Part shown: positions 34,110-42,055 of the stretch, in pieces | Numbering within the stretch: position 1 is the stretch's first letter | How the letters are laid out: every line of letters begins with the position of its first letter | Translations under genes and position numbers: made by a program | Assembly: GCA_003155135.1 (NCBI GenBank) | Contig: PMFN01000030.1 | Span: 69,772 to 133,771 of the forward strand | Length of the DNA: 64,000 bases | Direction of reading: 5' to 3' | Origin: Acidimicrobiaceae bacterium | GTDB lineage: Bacteria; Actinomycetota; Acidimicrobiia; Acidimicrobiales; RAAP-2 | Notes under the pieces: generated by a model | What the model saw: only the letters and a program-made list of their open reading frames with translations | Told to the model about the DNA's origin: nothing | Databases searched by the model: none

Positions 34110-34898
34110 ATGCCAACGGTGCACCATGACGGAGCCGACCTTTTCTACGTTGTGGAGGGCACCGGCCCCCCGCTCCTGCTCATCATGGGCCTCGGCTACC
34201 CGAGCGACGTCTGGTGGCGGGTGCTGCCGTGGCTGACCCCCCACTTCACCACCATCCGCTTCGACAACCGGGGGGTCGGCCGGACCGGCCCGGGCGCCGA
34301 GCCGCCCTATACCGTCGAGCGGATGTCGGGCGACGCGCTGTGCGTGCTCGGGGCCGCCGGATTCGAGCACGCCACGGTCTTCGGGGTCTCGATGGGCGGC
34401 ACCATCGCCCAGGAGCTCGCCTTGCGCCGCCCGGAGGTGGTGGACCGGCTCCTCCTCGGCTGCACCCACCCGGGGGGCACCGACGTCGTGATCGACGAGG
34501 AGGCAATGGCCCTCGTGCGCAGCCGGGGCGCCATGACGCCCGACGAGGCGGCCGAGGCGGCCGTGGACTTCGTCTACGCCCCCGGCACGTCGCGCGCGGA
34601 CATCGATGCTGACCTGGCGGTGCGCGCCGCGAACCCGACCGACCCCGCCGGCTACGCGGCCCAGGCCCAAGGCTCGCTCGAATGGGCTGGATCGATGAGT
34701 CGTCTGGGCCGCCTGGCGGCGCCCACACTCCTCGTCCACGGAGAGGTCGACCGCCTGGTGCCGGCCGAGAACTCCTGCCGCATGGCAGCCGTGATCCCAG
34801 GCGCGCGCCTCGAGGTCATCCCCGACGCCAGCCACATCTTCTGGACCGACCAGCCACAGGCGGCGCGCGAGGCCATCGAGTCGTTCCTGCTCGACTAG
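34110..34898 (+). CDS. Alpha/beta hydrolase
   Basis: A 262-aa single-domain hydrolase starting after a strong ACAGGAGG site. The nucleophile elbow is GVSMGG with S94, the acid is D214 (HGEVDRLVP) and the base is H242 (DASHIFW). The N-terminal oxyanion run (IMGLGYPSDVWW) and RFDNRGVGRT fit the family that includes 3-oxoadipate enol-lactonase-like and other esterases. The substrate is not readable. No operon partner is obvious: the next gene starts 33 bases later and encodes an ion channel. Confidence 0.88.
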   Translation: MPTVHHDGADLFYVVEGTGPPLLLIMGLGYPSDVWWRVLPWLTPHFTTIRFDNRGVGRTGPGAEPPYTVERMSGDALCVLGAAGFEHATVFGVSMGGTIAQELALRRPEVVDRLLLGCTHPGGTDVVIDEEAMALVRSRGAMTPDEAAEAAVDFVYAPGTSRADIDADLAVRAANPTDPAGYAAQAQGSLEWAGSMSRLGRLAAPTLLVHGEVDRLVPAENSCRMAAVIPGARLEVIPDASHIFWTDQPQAAREAIESFLLD

Positions 34899-34931
34899 CG
34901 CGGATCACGGGGACCGCGCGGGGCTCCAGGC

Positions 34932-35942
34932 ATGATGGGTCCGATGACGGGACCGTTTCGCAGGGTGAGGATCGGCCTCGGCCTCCTGGCACTAGTGCTG
35001 GTGGTCGGGACGGTGGGCTACCTCCTGTTCGGCTTCACCCTCATCAACGCCCTCTACCAGACGGTGAGCACGGTCACGACGGTCGGCTTCGCCACGCCCC
35101 ACCCGCTCGGCACCGGGGGCAAGGCATTCACGGTCGTCCTGATCCTGGTGGGCGTGGGCACGGCGCTCTACACGTTCTCCGCCGTGCTCGAGTTGCTGAT
35201 CGAAGGACATATGCGAGACCTCGTGAGGAGGCGACGGATGGAACGCGACATCGAGCGGATGCAAGGGCACGTGATCGTCTGCGGCTGGGGCCGCGTCGGT
35301 CGGGAGGTCGCCCATTTCCTGGTGAGCGCCGGGCACGATGTCGTGGTCATCGACCGTGACGCCGACAGGTTGGCCGAGATCCCCTACCCGAACGTCCTCG
35401 GAGACGTCACAGAAGACGCGGTGCTGCTCAGAGCCGGGATCGGCCGGGCCGCCACGCTGGTTGCTGCGCTCGACACCGATGCGGACAACCTCTACGTCAC
35501 GGTCGCCAGCAAGTCGATGCGCCCGGAGCTCCAGATCATCGCCCGCGCCCGGAGCGAGTCCTCTGAGCCCAAGCTCGTCCGGGCCGGTGCCGATCGGGTG
35601 GTGAACCCCCAACAGCTCGGTGGGGACCGCATGGCCGCCTTCGTGACCCAACCGAACGTCGTGGACTTCGTCGACGTGGTCATGCACGACGGCACCCTCA
35701 AATTCCGGCTCGAGGACCTCATGGTGTCGTCCGACTCGCACCTCGTGGGCAGCACCCTGCGCTCGGCGCACCTCCGTGACCGCACGGGCGCCCTCGTCCT
35801 CGCCATCCGCCGGCCCGACGGCCGGTTCCTCACGAACCCCTCGCCCGAGGACACCATCGAGGCAGGCGACGTTCTGATCAGCGTCGGGACCGCCGAGCAG
35901 CTCGAGGCTCTCTCGGCGTTCGCCGCCCAGCTCGACCCCTGA
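34932..35942 (+). CDS. Two-TM potassium channel with RCK domains
   Basis: The 336-aa protein has one TM helix (about 12-34), a pore loop with TTVGFATPHP (filter TVGF instead of the common TVGYG), a second TM (about 66-92), then an RCK_N Rossmann domain (GHVIVCGWGRVGREVAHFL, about 111-130) and a C-terminal RCK_C domain (about 245-335). TVGF is also used by other bacterial two-TM channels. RCK domains sense nucleotides or Ca and gate K+ flux. The start is uncertain among ATG 34932, 34935 and 34944. The RCK domains show this is a ligand-gated channel rather than a TrkH/TrkA pair. Confidence 0.9.
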   Translation: MMGPMTGPFRRVRIGLGLLALVLVVGTVGYLLFGFTLINALYQTVSTVTTVGFATPHPLGTGGKAFTVVLILVGVGTALYTFSAVLELLIEGHMRDLVRRRRMERDIERMQGHVIVCGWGRVGREVAHFLVSAGHDVVVIDRDADRLAEIPYPNVLGDVTEDAVLLRAGIGRAATLVAALDTDADNLYVTVASKSMRPELQIIARARSESSEPKLVRAGADRVVNPQQLGGDRMAAFVTQPNVVDFVDVVMHDGTLKFRLEDLMVSSDSHLVGSTLRSAHLRDRTGALVLAIRRPDGRFLTNPSPEDTIEAGDVLISVGTAEQLEALSAFAAQLDP

Positions 35943-35998
35943 GGGCCCGACCACGGCGCAGGCTCGGGAGGGTGACAACCGCTCGCTAGGTTGGCCGG

Positions 35999-38944
35999 GT
36001 GGCGTCACCGGGACCAGAGGAGCTCGGCCGCGGCGTCGTCGTACTCCCCGGCCAGCAACCGCCGGCCCCCTGGGCGTCGGTCCCAAAGGTGCTCCTCGGG
36101 CCAGCCGAGCTCGAGGAGCCGGCGACCGTGGTCGAGACCCTCCACCGGGCGTGGCTGGCCCGCCGGCGCGTGGTGGTGGAGCTCGCGGCCGATCCCGGGG
36201 CGCTGCGGGAGGCCGAGCGCTGCGAGCAGCCCGTCTACGAGATCCAGCCGTCGTTCGAGTTCTCCCGCGAGCGCCTGCAGTTCCTCGTCTGGGCCAACAA
36301 CTACGACGCGCGCGGTGGCGAGCCCATCTGGTGGCACGGGCGCAAGGCTGCCCGCCGCCTCGGCTCGGACGGTGTCACGCAAGGCGGAGAGGCCGACGTC
36401 ACGCTGGCCGACGGCACCCCCCTCTTCGTCGACGGCGGCCCGGCCGACCCACCGCCCGTCGCCTCGGGTCTCGGCGTCGTCCACCGATGGAGCGCCGACG
36501 CCGGGCGCCTCGATCCGGTGGGGCAGCGGCCGCCCGCCGCCGAGCTGGCCCCCGACCAACTCGCCGCGGTGGGGCACCGCTCGGGTGCAGTGCGGGTCAT
36601 CGCGCCGGCAGGTTCGGGCAAGACGCGGGTGCTGACCGAACGGTTGCGCCATGTGCTCGGCGAGCGCTGTGCCCACCCGGCGACGGTGAGCGCGCTGGCC
36701 TATAACGCCAAGGCTGCCGAGGAGATGCGCCAGCGCTGCGCCGACCTCCTCGGGCCGGGCGGCCCCCACGTGCGGACCTTGAATGGCATCGGCCTGTGGA
36801 TCTGCGCCGAGTTCTCCGAGGGACGCGTACGCGTCCTCGAAGAGGCCGACGTGCGCGAGCTGTGCCAGGGGGTCTTCAGCATCCGCCGCCAGGCCAACAC
36901 CGACACGGTGGCCCCCTACATCGACGCACTGTCCGTTGTCCGCCTGGGCCTCAACCGGCCAAAGGAGGTCGAAGACGCCATCCCTGACGCGGCCGGGATC
37001 GCCGAGGGATTCGACCGCTACCGCCAGGCTCTCCACGAGCTCGGTGCGGTCGACTTTGACGAGCAGATCTACCGGGCCATCGAGATCCTGCTCGCCGACC
37101 CGCACGCGCGTGCGACGGCGCAGTCGCAGTGCCGGCGTCTGCTGGTGGACGAGTTCCAGGACCTCACCCCTGCCCACCTGCTGCTGATCCGCCTCCTGTC
37201 GGCGCCGGGCTACGACTGCTTCGGTGTGGGCGACGACGATCAGGTCATCTATGGGTACTCGGGGGCCACACCCGAGTACCTGATCGACTTCGACCGCTAC
37301 TTCCCGGGTGCCGTCAGCCACCCACTCGAGGTGAATTACCGGTGCCCGCCGGCGGTGGTCGGGGCGGCGCGCCACCTCCTGTCGCACAACCGGCGCCGGG
37401 TGCAAAAGACCGTCCGGGCGGCACCGGGCCGCACCGACGACGTGCCCTCGATCGGCGGCCCGCTGTCGGGGGCTGGACCGGTCGCGGTGCGGTCGGGGAG
37501 CGGTGCCGCGCTCGCCGACCTCGCCGTCGAGGTCATCGGTGGGTGGACTGCGGCCGGCGCGCGGCCGTCGGACATCGCCGTGCTCGCCCGCGTCAACGCC
37601 GCGCTGCTGCCGGTGCAGGTGGCGTGCATGGAGTCGGGCGTTCCCTGCAGCACACCCCTCGGCCCGTCCGTGCTCGGCCGCACCGGCATCCGTACGACGT
37701 TCGCGTACATGCGGATCGGCGCGGATCCGGGGCACATCGCACGCGAGGACATCCGCGACACGATCCGTCGACCGTCGCGGGGCATCTCCCCGATGGTGGC
37801 CGACATGGTGACCGAGCGCCCGTGGACCTCGGTCGAGGACATCCGCCGCCTCGCCGGCCGCCTGTCGGGCCGCGACGTCCCCAAGCTCGAGCGCTACGCG
37901 GACGACCTCGGCCGGGTGGTGGCCGCGACCGGGCGCTCGACGGCCGCTGCACTGCGGGCCATCCGCACCGGGGTCGGCCTGGGCGACACCATGGACGTCC
38001 TGGACTCGTCGCGGCGCGAGGCCGACCGCTCGACGCACGCCGACGATCTCGCGGCGCTCGAGTCGGTAGCGGCGCTGCATCCCGACGCAGCGACGTTCGA
38101 GGCATGGCTGCGCGGCGTGCTCGGGCGTCAACCGCCCGGCGATGACGTCGTGCTGCTCTCGACGGTGCACCGCATCAAAGGCAAGGAGTGGGACCACGTC
38201 GTCGTCTTCGGCGCCTCGGCCGGTCTCTTCCCCCACCGACTCAGCGACGACGAGGAGGGTGAGCGCCGTGTCTTCCACGTGGCGCTGACACGTGCGCGCA
38301 CGCAGGTCTGCGTGCTCGCCGACGCCGACGCGCCCTCGGGCTTCGTGGCGGAGCTCTCCTCGGACGCCCCCGCGGCCGCTGGCGGCCCCGACGGTGACGG
38401 ACCCGAGCCGAGGTGGATGGACCGCCGCAGCGCCGGCTCGAGCGCCCGCGGCGGCCGAGCCCCGGCCCGCGCCGCCAAGGGAGCCAAGCGGACCGCGGCG
38501 CGAGCGCTCCCTGCCACGCCGACGGTGGCAGCGGTCGTCGGCCTCGTCATGGAGCACGGCGGCCACCGTGGCGCCGTCGTCGAGGTGTCCGACACCGGGG
38601 TCCGCTGGGAGGTCGGTGAGGCCCGGGTGCAGTTGGCCTTCGGCGCCGACGTGGTCGTGGACGGGCGAACCGCCACGCTGGTCGCCCCCAGTGCAGATGA
38701 CGGCGAACCGGGGCCGGCTGCCGCCGCCGCCGAAGAGGCGCTGCGCGCGTGGCGGCTCGCCACGGCCCGCCAGGAGTCGGTCCCGGCCTATGTGGTCTTG
38801 AACGACAAGGAGCTGACCGGCATCTCGGCGCGGCTGCCCTCAACGCTCTCGGAGCTGGCCGACTGCCGGGGGATGGGACCACTGCGCCTGGAGCGCTGGG
38901 GCGACGAGATCCTTGCCCTGCTCGACGACGCCCGATCGACCTGA
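35999..38944 (+). CDS. UvrD/Rep-type ATP-dependent DNA helicase with C-terminal HRDC-like domain
   Basis: This 981-aa SF1 helicase starts at GTG 35999. An unusual 185-residue N-terminal region (with WANNYDARGGEPIWWHG) precedes the Q-motif (APDQLAAV) and Walker A APAGSGKT (about 203-210). Motif II is DEFQD (384-388), followed by GDDDQVIYGYSG, NYRCP, STVHRIKGKEWDHVVV and VALTRAR. A basic low-complexity spacer and a beta segment separate the motor from an HRDC-like C-terminus (about 905-981: LNDKELTGISARLPSTL). The motifs support 3'-5' translocation; the N-terminal domain is not one I recognise, and no RecB-type nuclease motif is visible. Confidence 0.9.
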   Translation: MASPGPEELGRGVVVLPGQQPPAPWASVPKVLLGPAELEEPATVVETLHRAWLARRRVVVELAADPGALREAERCEQPVYEIQPSFEFSRERLQFLVWANNYDARGGEPIWWHGRKAARRLGSDGVTQGGEADVTLADGTPLFVDGGPADPPPVASGLGVVHRWSADAGRLDPVGQRPPAAELAPDQLAAVGHRSGAVRVIAPAGSGKTRVLTERLRHVLGERCAHPATVSALAYNAKAAEEMRQRCADLLGPGGPHVRTLNGIGLWICAEFSEGRVRVLEEADVRELCQGVFSIRRQANTDTVAPYIDALSVVRLGLNRPKEVEDAIPDAAGIAEGFDRYRQALHELGAVDFDEQIYRAIEILLADPHARATAQSQCRRLLVDEFQDLTPAHLLLIRLLSAPGYDCFGVGDDDQVIYGYSGATPEYLIDFDRYFPGAVSHPLEVNYRCPPAVVGAARHLLSHNRRRVQKTVRAAPGRTDDVPSIGGPLSGAGPVAVRSGSGAALADLAVEVIGGWTAAGARPSDIAVLARVNAALLPVQVACMESGVPCSTPLGPSVLGRTGIRTTFAYMRIGADPGHIAREDIRDTIRRPSRGISPMVADMVTERPWTSVEDIRRLAGRLSGRDVPKLERYADDLGRVVAATGRSTAAALRAIRTGVGLGDTMDVLDSSRREADRSTHADDLAALESVAALHPDAATFEAWLRGVLGRQPPGDDVVLLSTVHRIKGKEWDHVVVFGASAGLFPHRLSDDEEGERRVFHVALTRARTQVCVLADADAPSGFVAELSSDAPAAAGGPDGDGPEPRWMDRRSAGSSARGGRAPARAAKGAKRTAARALPATPTVAAVVGLVMEHGGHRGAVVEVSDTGVRWEVGEARVQLAFGADVVVDGRTATLVAPSADDGEPGPAAAAAEEALRAWRLATARQESVPAYVVLNDKELTGISARLPSTLSELADCRGMGPLRLERWGDEILALLDDARST

Positions 38945-39023
38945 GCCGGAACCGTCCGCCGTTTGGCCCCTCGGTCGTGTGCCGCGCCTGAACGCGTCGG
39001 CGGTGCGCCGATACCCTGCGGTC

Positions 39024-40778
39024 ATGGAGGAACTCCGCGTCGGTGACCCGAAGGAGGTGGGCCCCTACCGACTGCTGCGGCGCATCGGGTCGGGCGGAAT
39101 GGGGGTTGTCTACCTGGCCGCCGCACCGGGCGGTGGCGACGTGGCGCTCAAGCTCATCCGGCCGGACCTGGCGAGCGACGCCGACTTCCGCAGCCGCTTC
39201 CGCCGAGAGGTCGATGCCGGCCGGCGGGTCGGGGGGCTCTGCACGGCGCGCTACCTCGACGCCGACACGAAGGCCGACCAGCCCTTCCTCGTGACCGAGT
39301 ACGTCCCGGGCGGGAACCTCGCCGACTTCGTGGCACAGCACGGCCCGCTCGCCGACGAGCAGCTGGCCGGTCTGGCCGTCGGGCTGGCCGAGGCCATCGT
39401 CGCCATGCACGCCGCCGGCGTGATCCACCGCGACATCAAGCCCTCGAACGTGCTGCTGGCAGCGAGCGGCCCCAAGCTCGTCGACCTCGGCATCGCCCAC
39501 GCAGTGGACGCGACCGCGCTCACCCAGGTCGGGCTGGTGATGGGGACGCCGCCATGGATGGCGCCCGAGCAGGCGCTCGGGGAGCGCGTGAGCAGCGCAG
39601 CCGACGTGTTCGCCTGGGGCGCGACCGTCGCCTTCGCCGCCACCGGCAGGCCCCCGTTCGGAGAGGGACGCCCCGAGGCGGTCCTCTACCGGGTCGTGCA
39701 CGAGGCGCCCGACCTCGCCGGCATCTCGCCGCGGCTCGGCGCGCTCGTCGCCCGCACCCTCGAGAAAGACCCCGCGGCGCGTCCGGCTCCCGAGCAGCTG
39801 CTCGTCGAGGTGGTGCGCGCCGCCATGGCCGGGCAGCTGCCGCCGGGCGATACCGAGGCGATGGCCGCCGTGGCGCTCGAGGGCACCTGGCGGCATGGCT
39901 CGACCACGCAGCTGCGCCCGGCGGCCTCCTCGACGGCGACCCGCCCCCGGCGGCACCGGCGGCTGCTCTGGGCGGCGGCGGCGGTCGTGCTGCTGGCGGC
40001 CTTCGGCGGTGGGCTCCTCTACGCGCGCAACGAGAGCCCGTCATCCAAGGTGGCGGCACCGGGGGGCGGCGCGCCGGCGAGCCGAGCCTCGTCGTCGACC
40101 ACGACGACGACCGGTCCCGCCCGGCCGCCCTCGGCCATGACGTCGGCGAGCCTGCCGGTCGTCACATGCCCGACAGCGAACGGCATCGGCGTGGCCCCGA
40201 CCGTCACGCCACCGTCCTCGCAGACCGTGAGCGTCCCCCGGGCGCTCGTGAGCCAGCTCGCGGTCTTCGCCGACGACCAGGGGGTGATGGAGCTTCTCGG
40301 TCCGCGCGGCTGGGACTGCAGCGGTGACTACGGCGCCGACGGGTCAGGCGGCGTGCAGATCTACCCCGCCGACCAGACCGACCCGTCGACCTCCTCGTTC
40401 GAGGCCTCGCCCGCCGAGGCCATCGAGGCCAGCCAGACCTCGGCCTGCGACGGCTGCAGGGAGCAGCAGGCGTGCCCGCTCTTCACGTCGGCGGCCAACG
40501 ACTTCGAGAACGACTTCGGGTCGAGCTGCCCCGACGCGCGGCCCTCGGCCGAGTCCGTCGAGCAGCTCGGCGGCGGTGTCGTCGGGTTCGAGGACCCGCC
40601 CGGCGTCGCCGGTGACGGCAACCCGTCAGGCGGCCCGTATCCGGCGAACGGGGTCATGACCTATTACAGCGGCGACCAGAACGGGAGCTGGATGGAGACG
40701 TGCACGCTGCCGAGCGCCGAGAAGGCACTCTGCACCGCGGTGCTCGACAACTTCGTCTCGGCGTACGGGACCGACTGA
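39024..40778 (+). CDS. Receptor-type Ser/Thr protein kinase with Cys-rich ectodomain
   Basis: ATG 39024 gives 584 aa (an upstream ATG at 38913 overlaps the helicase). The kinase domain (about 14-270) has GSGGMGVVY (22-30), the ATP lysine K43 (ALKLI), H135-R-D137 (HRDIKPSNVLL), the Mg loop D154-L-G in place of DFG, and APEQ. One TM helix follows (about 314-334). The 250-residue outside domain begins with a Ser/Thr-rich stalk and has eight cysteines, probably four disulfides. It is a PknB-like sensor plan but without PASTA repeats; the ligand is unknown. A hairpin candidate follows the stop. Confidence 0.92.
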   Translation: MEELRVGDPKEVGPYRLLRRIGSGGMGVVYLAAAPGGGDVALKLIRPDLASDADFRSRFRREVDAGRRVGGLCTARYLDADTKADQPFLVTEYVPGGNLADFVAQHGPLADEQLAGLAVGLAEAIVAMHAAGVIHRDIKPSNVLLAASGPKLVDLGIAHAVDATALTQVGLVMGTPPWMAPEQALGERVSSAADVFAWGATVAFAATGRPPFGEGRPEAVLYRVVHEAPDLAGISPRLGALVARTLEKDPAARPAPEQLLVEVVRAAMAGQLPPGDTEAMAAVALEGTWRHGSTTQLRPAASSTATRPRRHRRLLWAAAAVVLLAAFGGGLLYARNESPSSKVAAPGGGAPASRASSSTTTTTGPARPPSAMTSASLPVVTCPTANGIGVAPTVTPPSSQTVSVPRALVSQLAVFADDQGVMELLGPRGWDCSGDYGADGSGGVQIYPADQTDPSTSSFEASPAEAIEASQTSACDGCREQQACPLFTSAANDFENDFGSSCPDARPSAESVEQLGGGVVGFEDPPGVAGDGNPSGGPYPANGVMTYYSGDQNGSWMETCTLPSAEKALCTAVLDNFVSAYGTD

Positions 40779-40785
40779 GTTCGCA

Positions 40786-40823
40786 GCGCCGAGCGGCGCA
40801 TGGCCCGACCGGCCTCATCGGTC
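40786..40823. terminator. Two short hairpins between convergent genes
   Basis: GCGCC-4-GGCGC (40786-40799) and GACCG-7-CGGTC (40807-40823) fill the gap between the kinase and the convergent nitronate monooxygenase-like gene, the second reaching into that gene's stop codon. There is no U-tract, so these are weak terminator candidates. Confidence 0.35.
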
Positions 40824-41970
40824 ACTCCTCGAGCTGGTGCTCGAGGCCGCGCACCGCTTCGATGAACTCGTCGATCATGTCGAAGACAACCTGGGCCGCC
40901 GACTTCGTCTCGTTCATCGTGCCGACGACCTGCCCCACGAAGTAATTTGCGAGCTCCTCGGCACCCGAGCCCTTGCGGTAGGCGGCCCGGTCGATGCGTG
41001 CCAACGCCTCGTCGACGAGGATGGGCTGGATGGGCATCCCGAGCGGCATCGGGGTCGCCGGATCGTCCCACTCCCTCGTCCAGGCGCTCGTGAGCTGGCG
41101 GGCGGGCTTGCCGGTACGCGACCGCGACCGGACGGTGTCCGAAGAGGTCGCTGCCAGGAACTTCTCCTTCACAACGGGGTGCGTCTCGGCCTCCTCGGTG
41201 GTCAGCCAGACCGAGCCGCACCACACGCCCTGGGCACCGAGTGCCATGGCGGCGGCCATCTGCCGGCCGCGCCCGATTCCACCTGCGCCGAGCACCGGCA
41301 CCGGGGCGACGGCGTCGACGATCTCGGGGATCAGGACCATCGACCCGATCTCACCGGTGTGGCCTCCGGCCTCGGACCCCTGGGCGATGATGATGTCGAC
41401 CCCGACGGCGACGTGGCGCTCGGCGTGCTGCGCCTTGCCGGCCAGCGCGCCGAGGAGCCGGCCCTCTTCCTTTACGCGCTCGATCATGTGCGGGGGCGGC
41501 GGGCCCAGTGCGTTCACCACGAGGGACGGCGCATGCGCCAGGGCGACGTCGAGCAGAGGTCCCGCCTGGCTCTCCGAGAACGGGGCAGCCGTGGCGCTGG
41601 CGTGGGCCATCTGGCCGTGGCGACCCTCCTCGCCCTCGGGGAACGCCGGCACGTCATAGCGCCGGAGGATGTCCTCGACGAAAGCGACGTGCTCGGCGGG
41701 GATCAGCTGGGCGATGTCGGCCAGCGTGTAGCCGCCGGCGTCGGAGCCGGCGTACTTCGCCGGCACGATGACGTCGACACCGTAGGGACGGCTCCCCACC
41801 TGCGCCTCGATCCAGTCGAGGTCGACCTCGAGCTGCTCGGGTGAGTGCGCGACCGCCCCGAGTACCCCCATGCCTCCGGCCCGGGTAACGGCGGCCACGA
41901 CGTCGCGGCAGTGGGTGAACGCCAGGATCGGGACGTCGATCCCCAGCATCTCGGTGATGGCGGTCCTCAT
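40822..41970 (-). CDS. Nitronate monooxygenase-like FMN TIM-barrel enzyme
   Basis: ATG 41970 (GGGGAGACACCA upstream) gives 382 aa. It has PILAFTHCRDVVAAV and GGMGVLGA near the start, IIIAQGSEAGGHTG (the FMN/substrate loop) and LGAGGIGRGRQMAAAMALGA (phosphate site), all typical of the NMO/2-nitropropane dioxygenase family. It likely oxidises a nitronate or acts on an enoyl/keto thioester; FabK-like relatives share the fold. It is divergent from the carboxylase operon with an 85-base shared control region, so common regulation by the operon's TetR protein is plausible. Confidence 0.85.
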   Translation of the reverse strand: MRTAITEMLGIDVPILAFTHCRDVVAAVTRAGGMGVLGAVAHSPEQLEVDLDWIEAQVGSRPYGVDVIVPAKYAGSDAGGYTLADIAQLIPAEHVAFVEDILRRYDVPAFPEGEEGRHGQMAHASATAAPFSESQAGPLLDVALAHAPSLVVNALGPPPPHMIERVKEEGRLLGALAGKAQHAERHVAVGVDIIIAQGSEAGGHTGEIGSMVLIPEIVDAVAPVPVLGAGGIGRGRQMAAAMALGAQGVWCGSVWLTTEEAETHPVVKEKFLAATSSDTVRSRSRTGKPARQLTSAWTREWDDPATPMPLGMPIQPILVDEALARIDRAAYRKGSGAEELANYFVGQVVGTMNETKSAAQVVFDMIDEFIEAVRGLEHQLEE

Positions 41971-42019
41971 TGGTGTCTCCCCCGTGCGCGGCCCGATTGA
42001 CCCGGTTAGACCGGTCATG

Positions 42020-42055
42020 TTGACGGTCAGATATTACCGTAGTTAGTATCACGGG
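42020..42055 (+). promoter_or_regulatory. Promoter and candidate operator of the carboxylase operon
   Basis: TTGACG (42020-42025) and TAGTAT (42044-42049) are 18 bases apart; the start codon GTG lies at 42056, so the mRNA is nearly or fully leaderless. The -10 overlaps an imperfect inverted repeat whose outer ends read GATA and TATC (42030-42050), a reasonable site for the TetR protein encoded at 47405. Confidence 0.6.
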
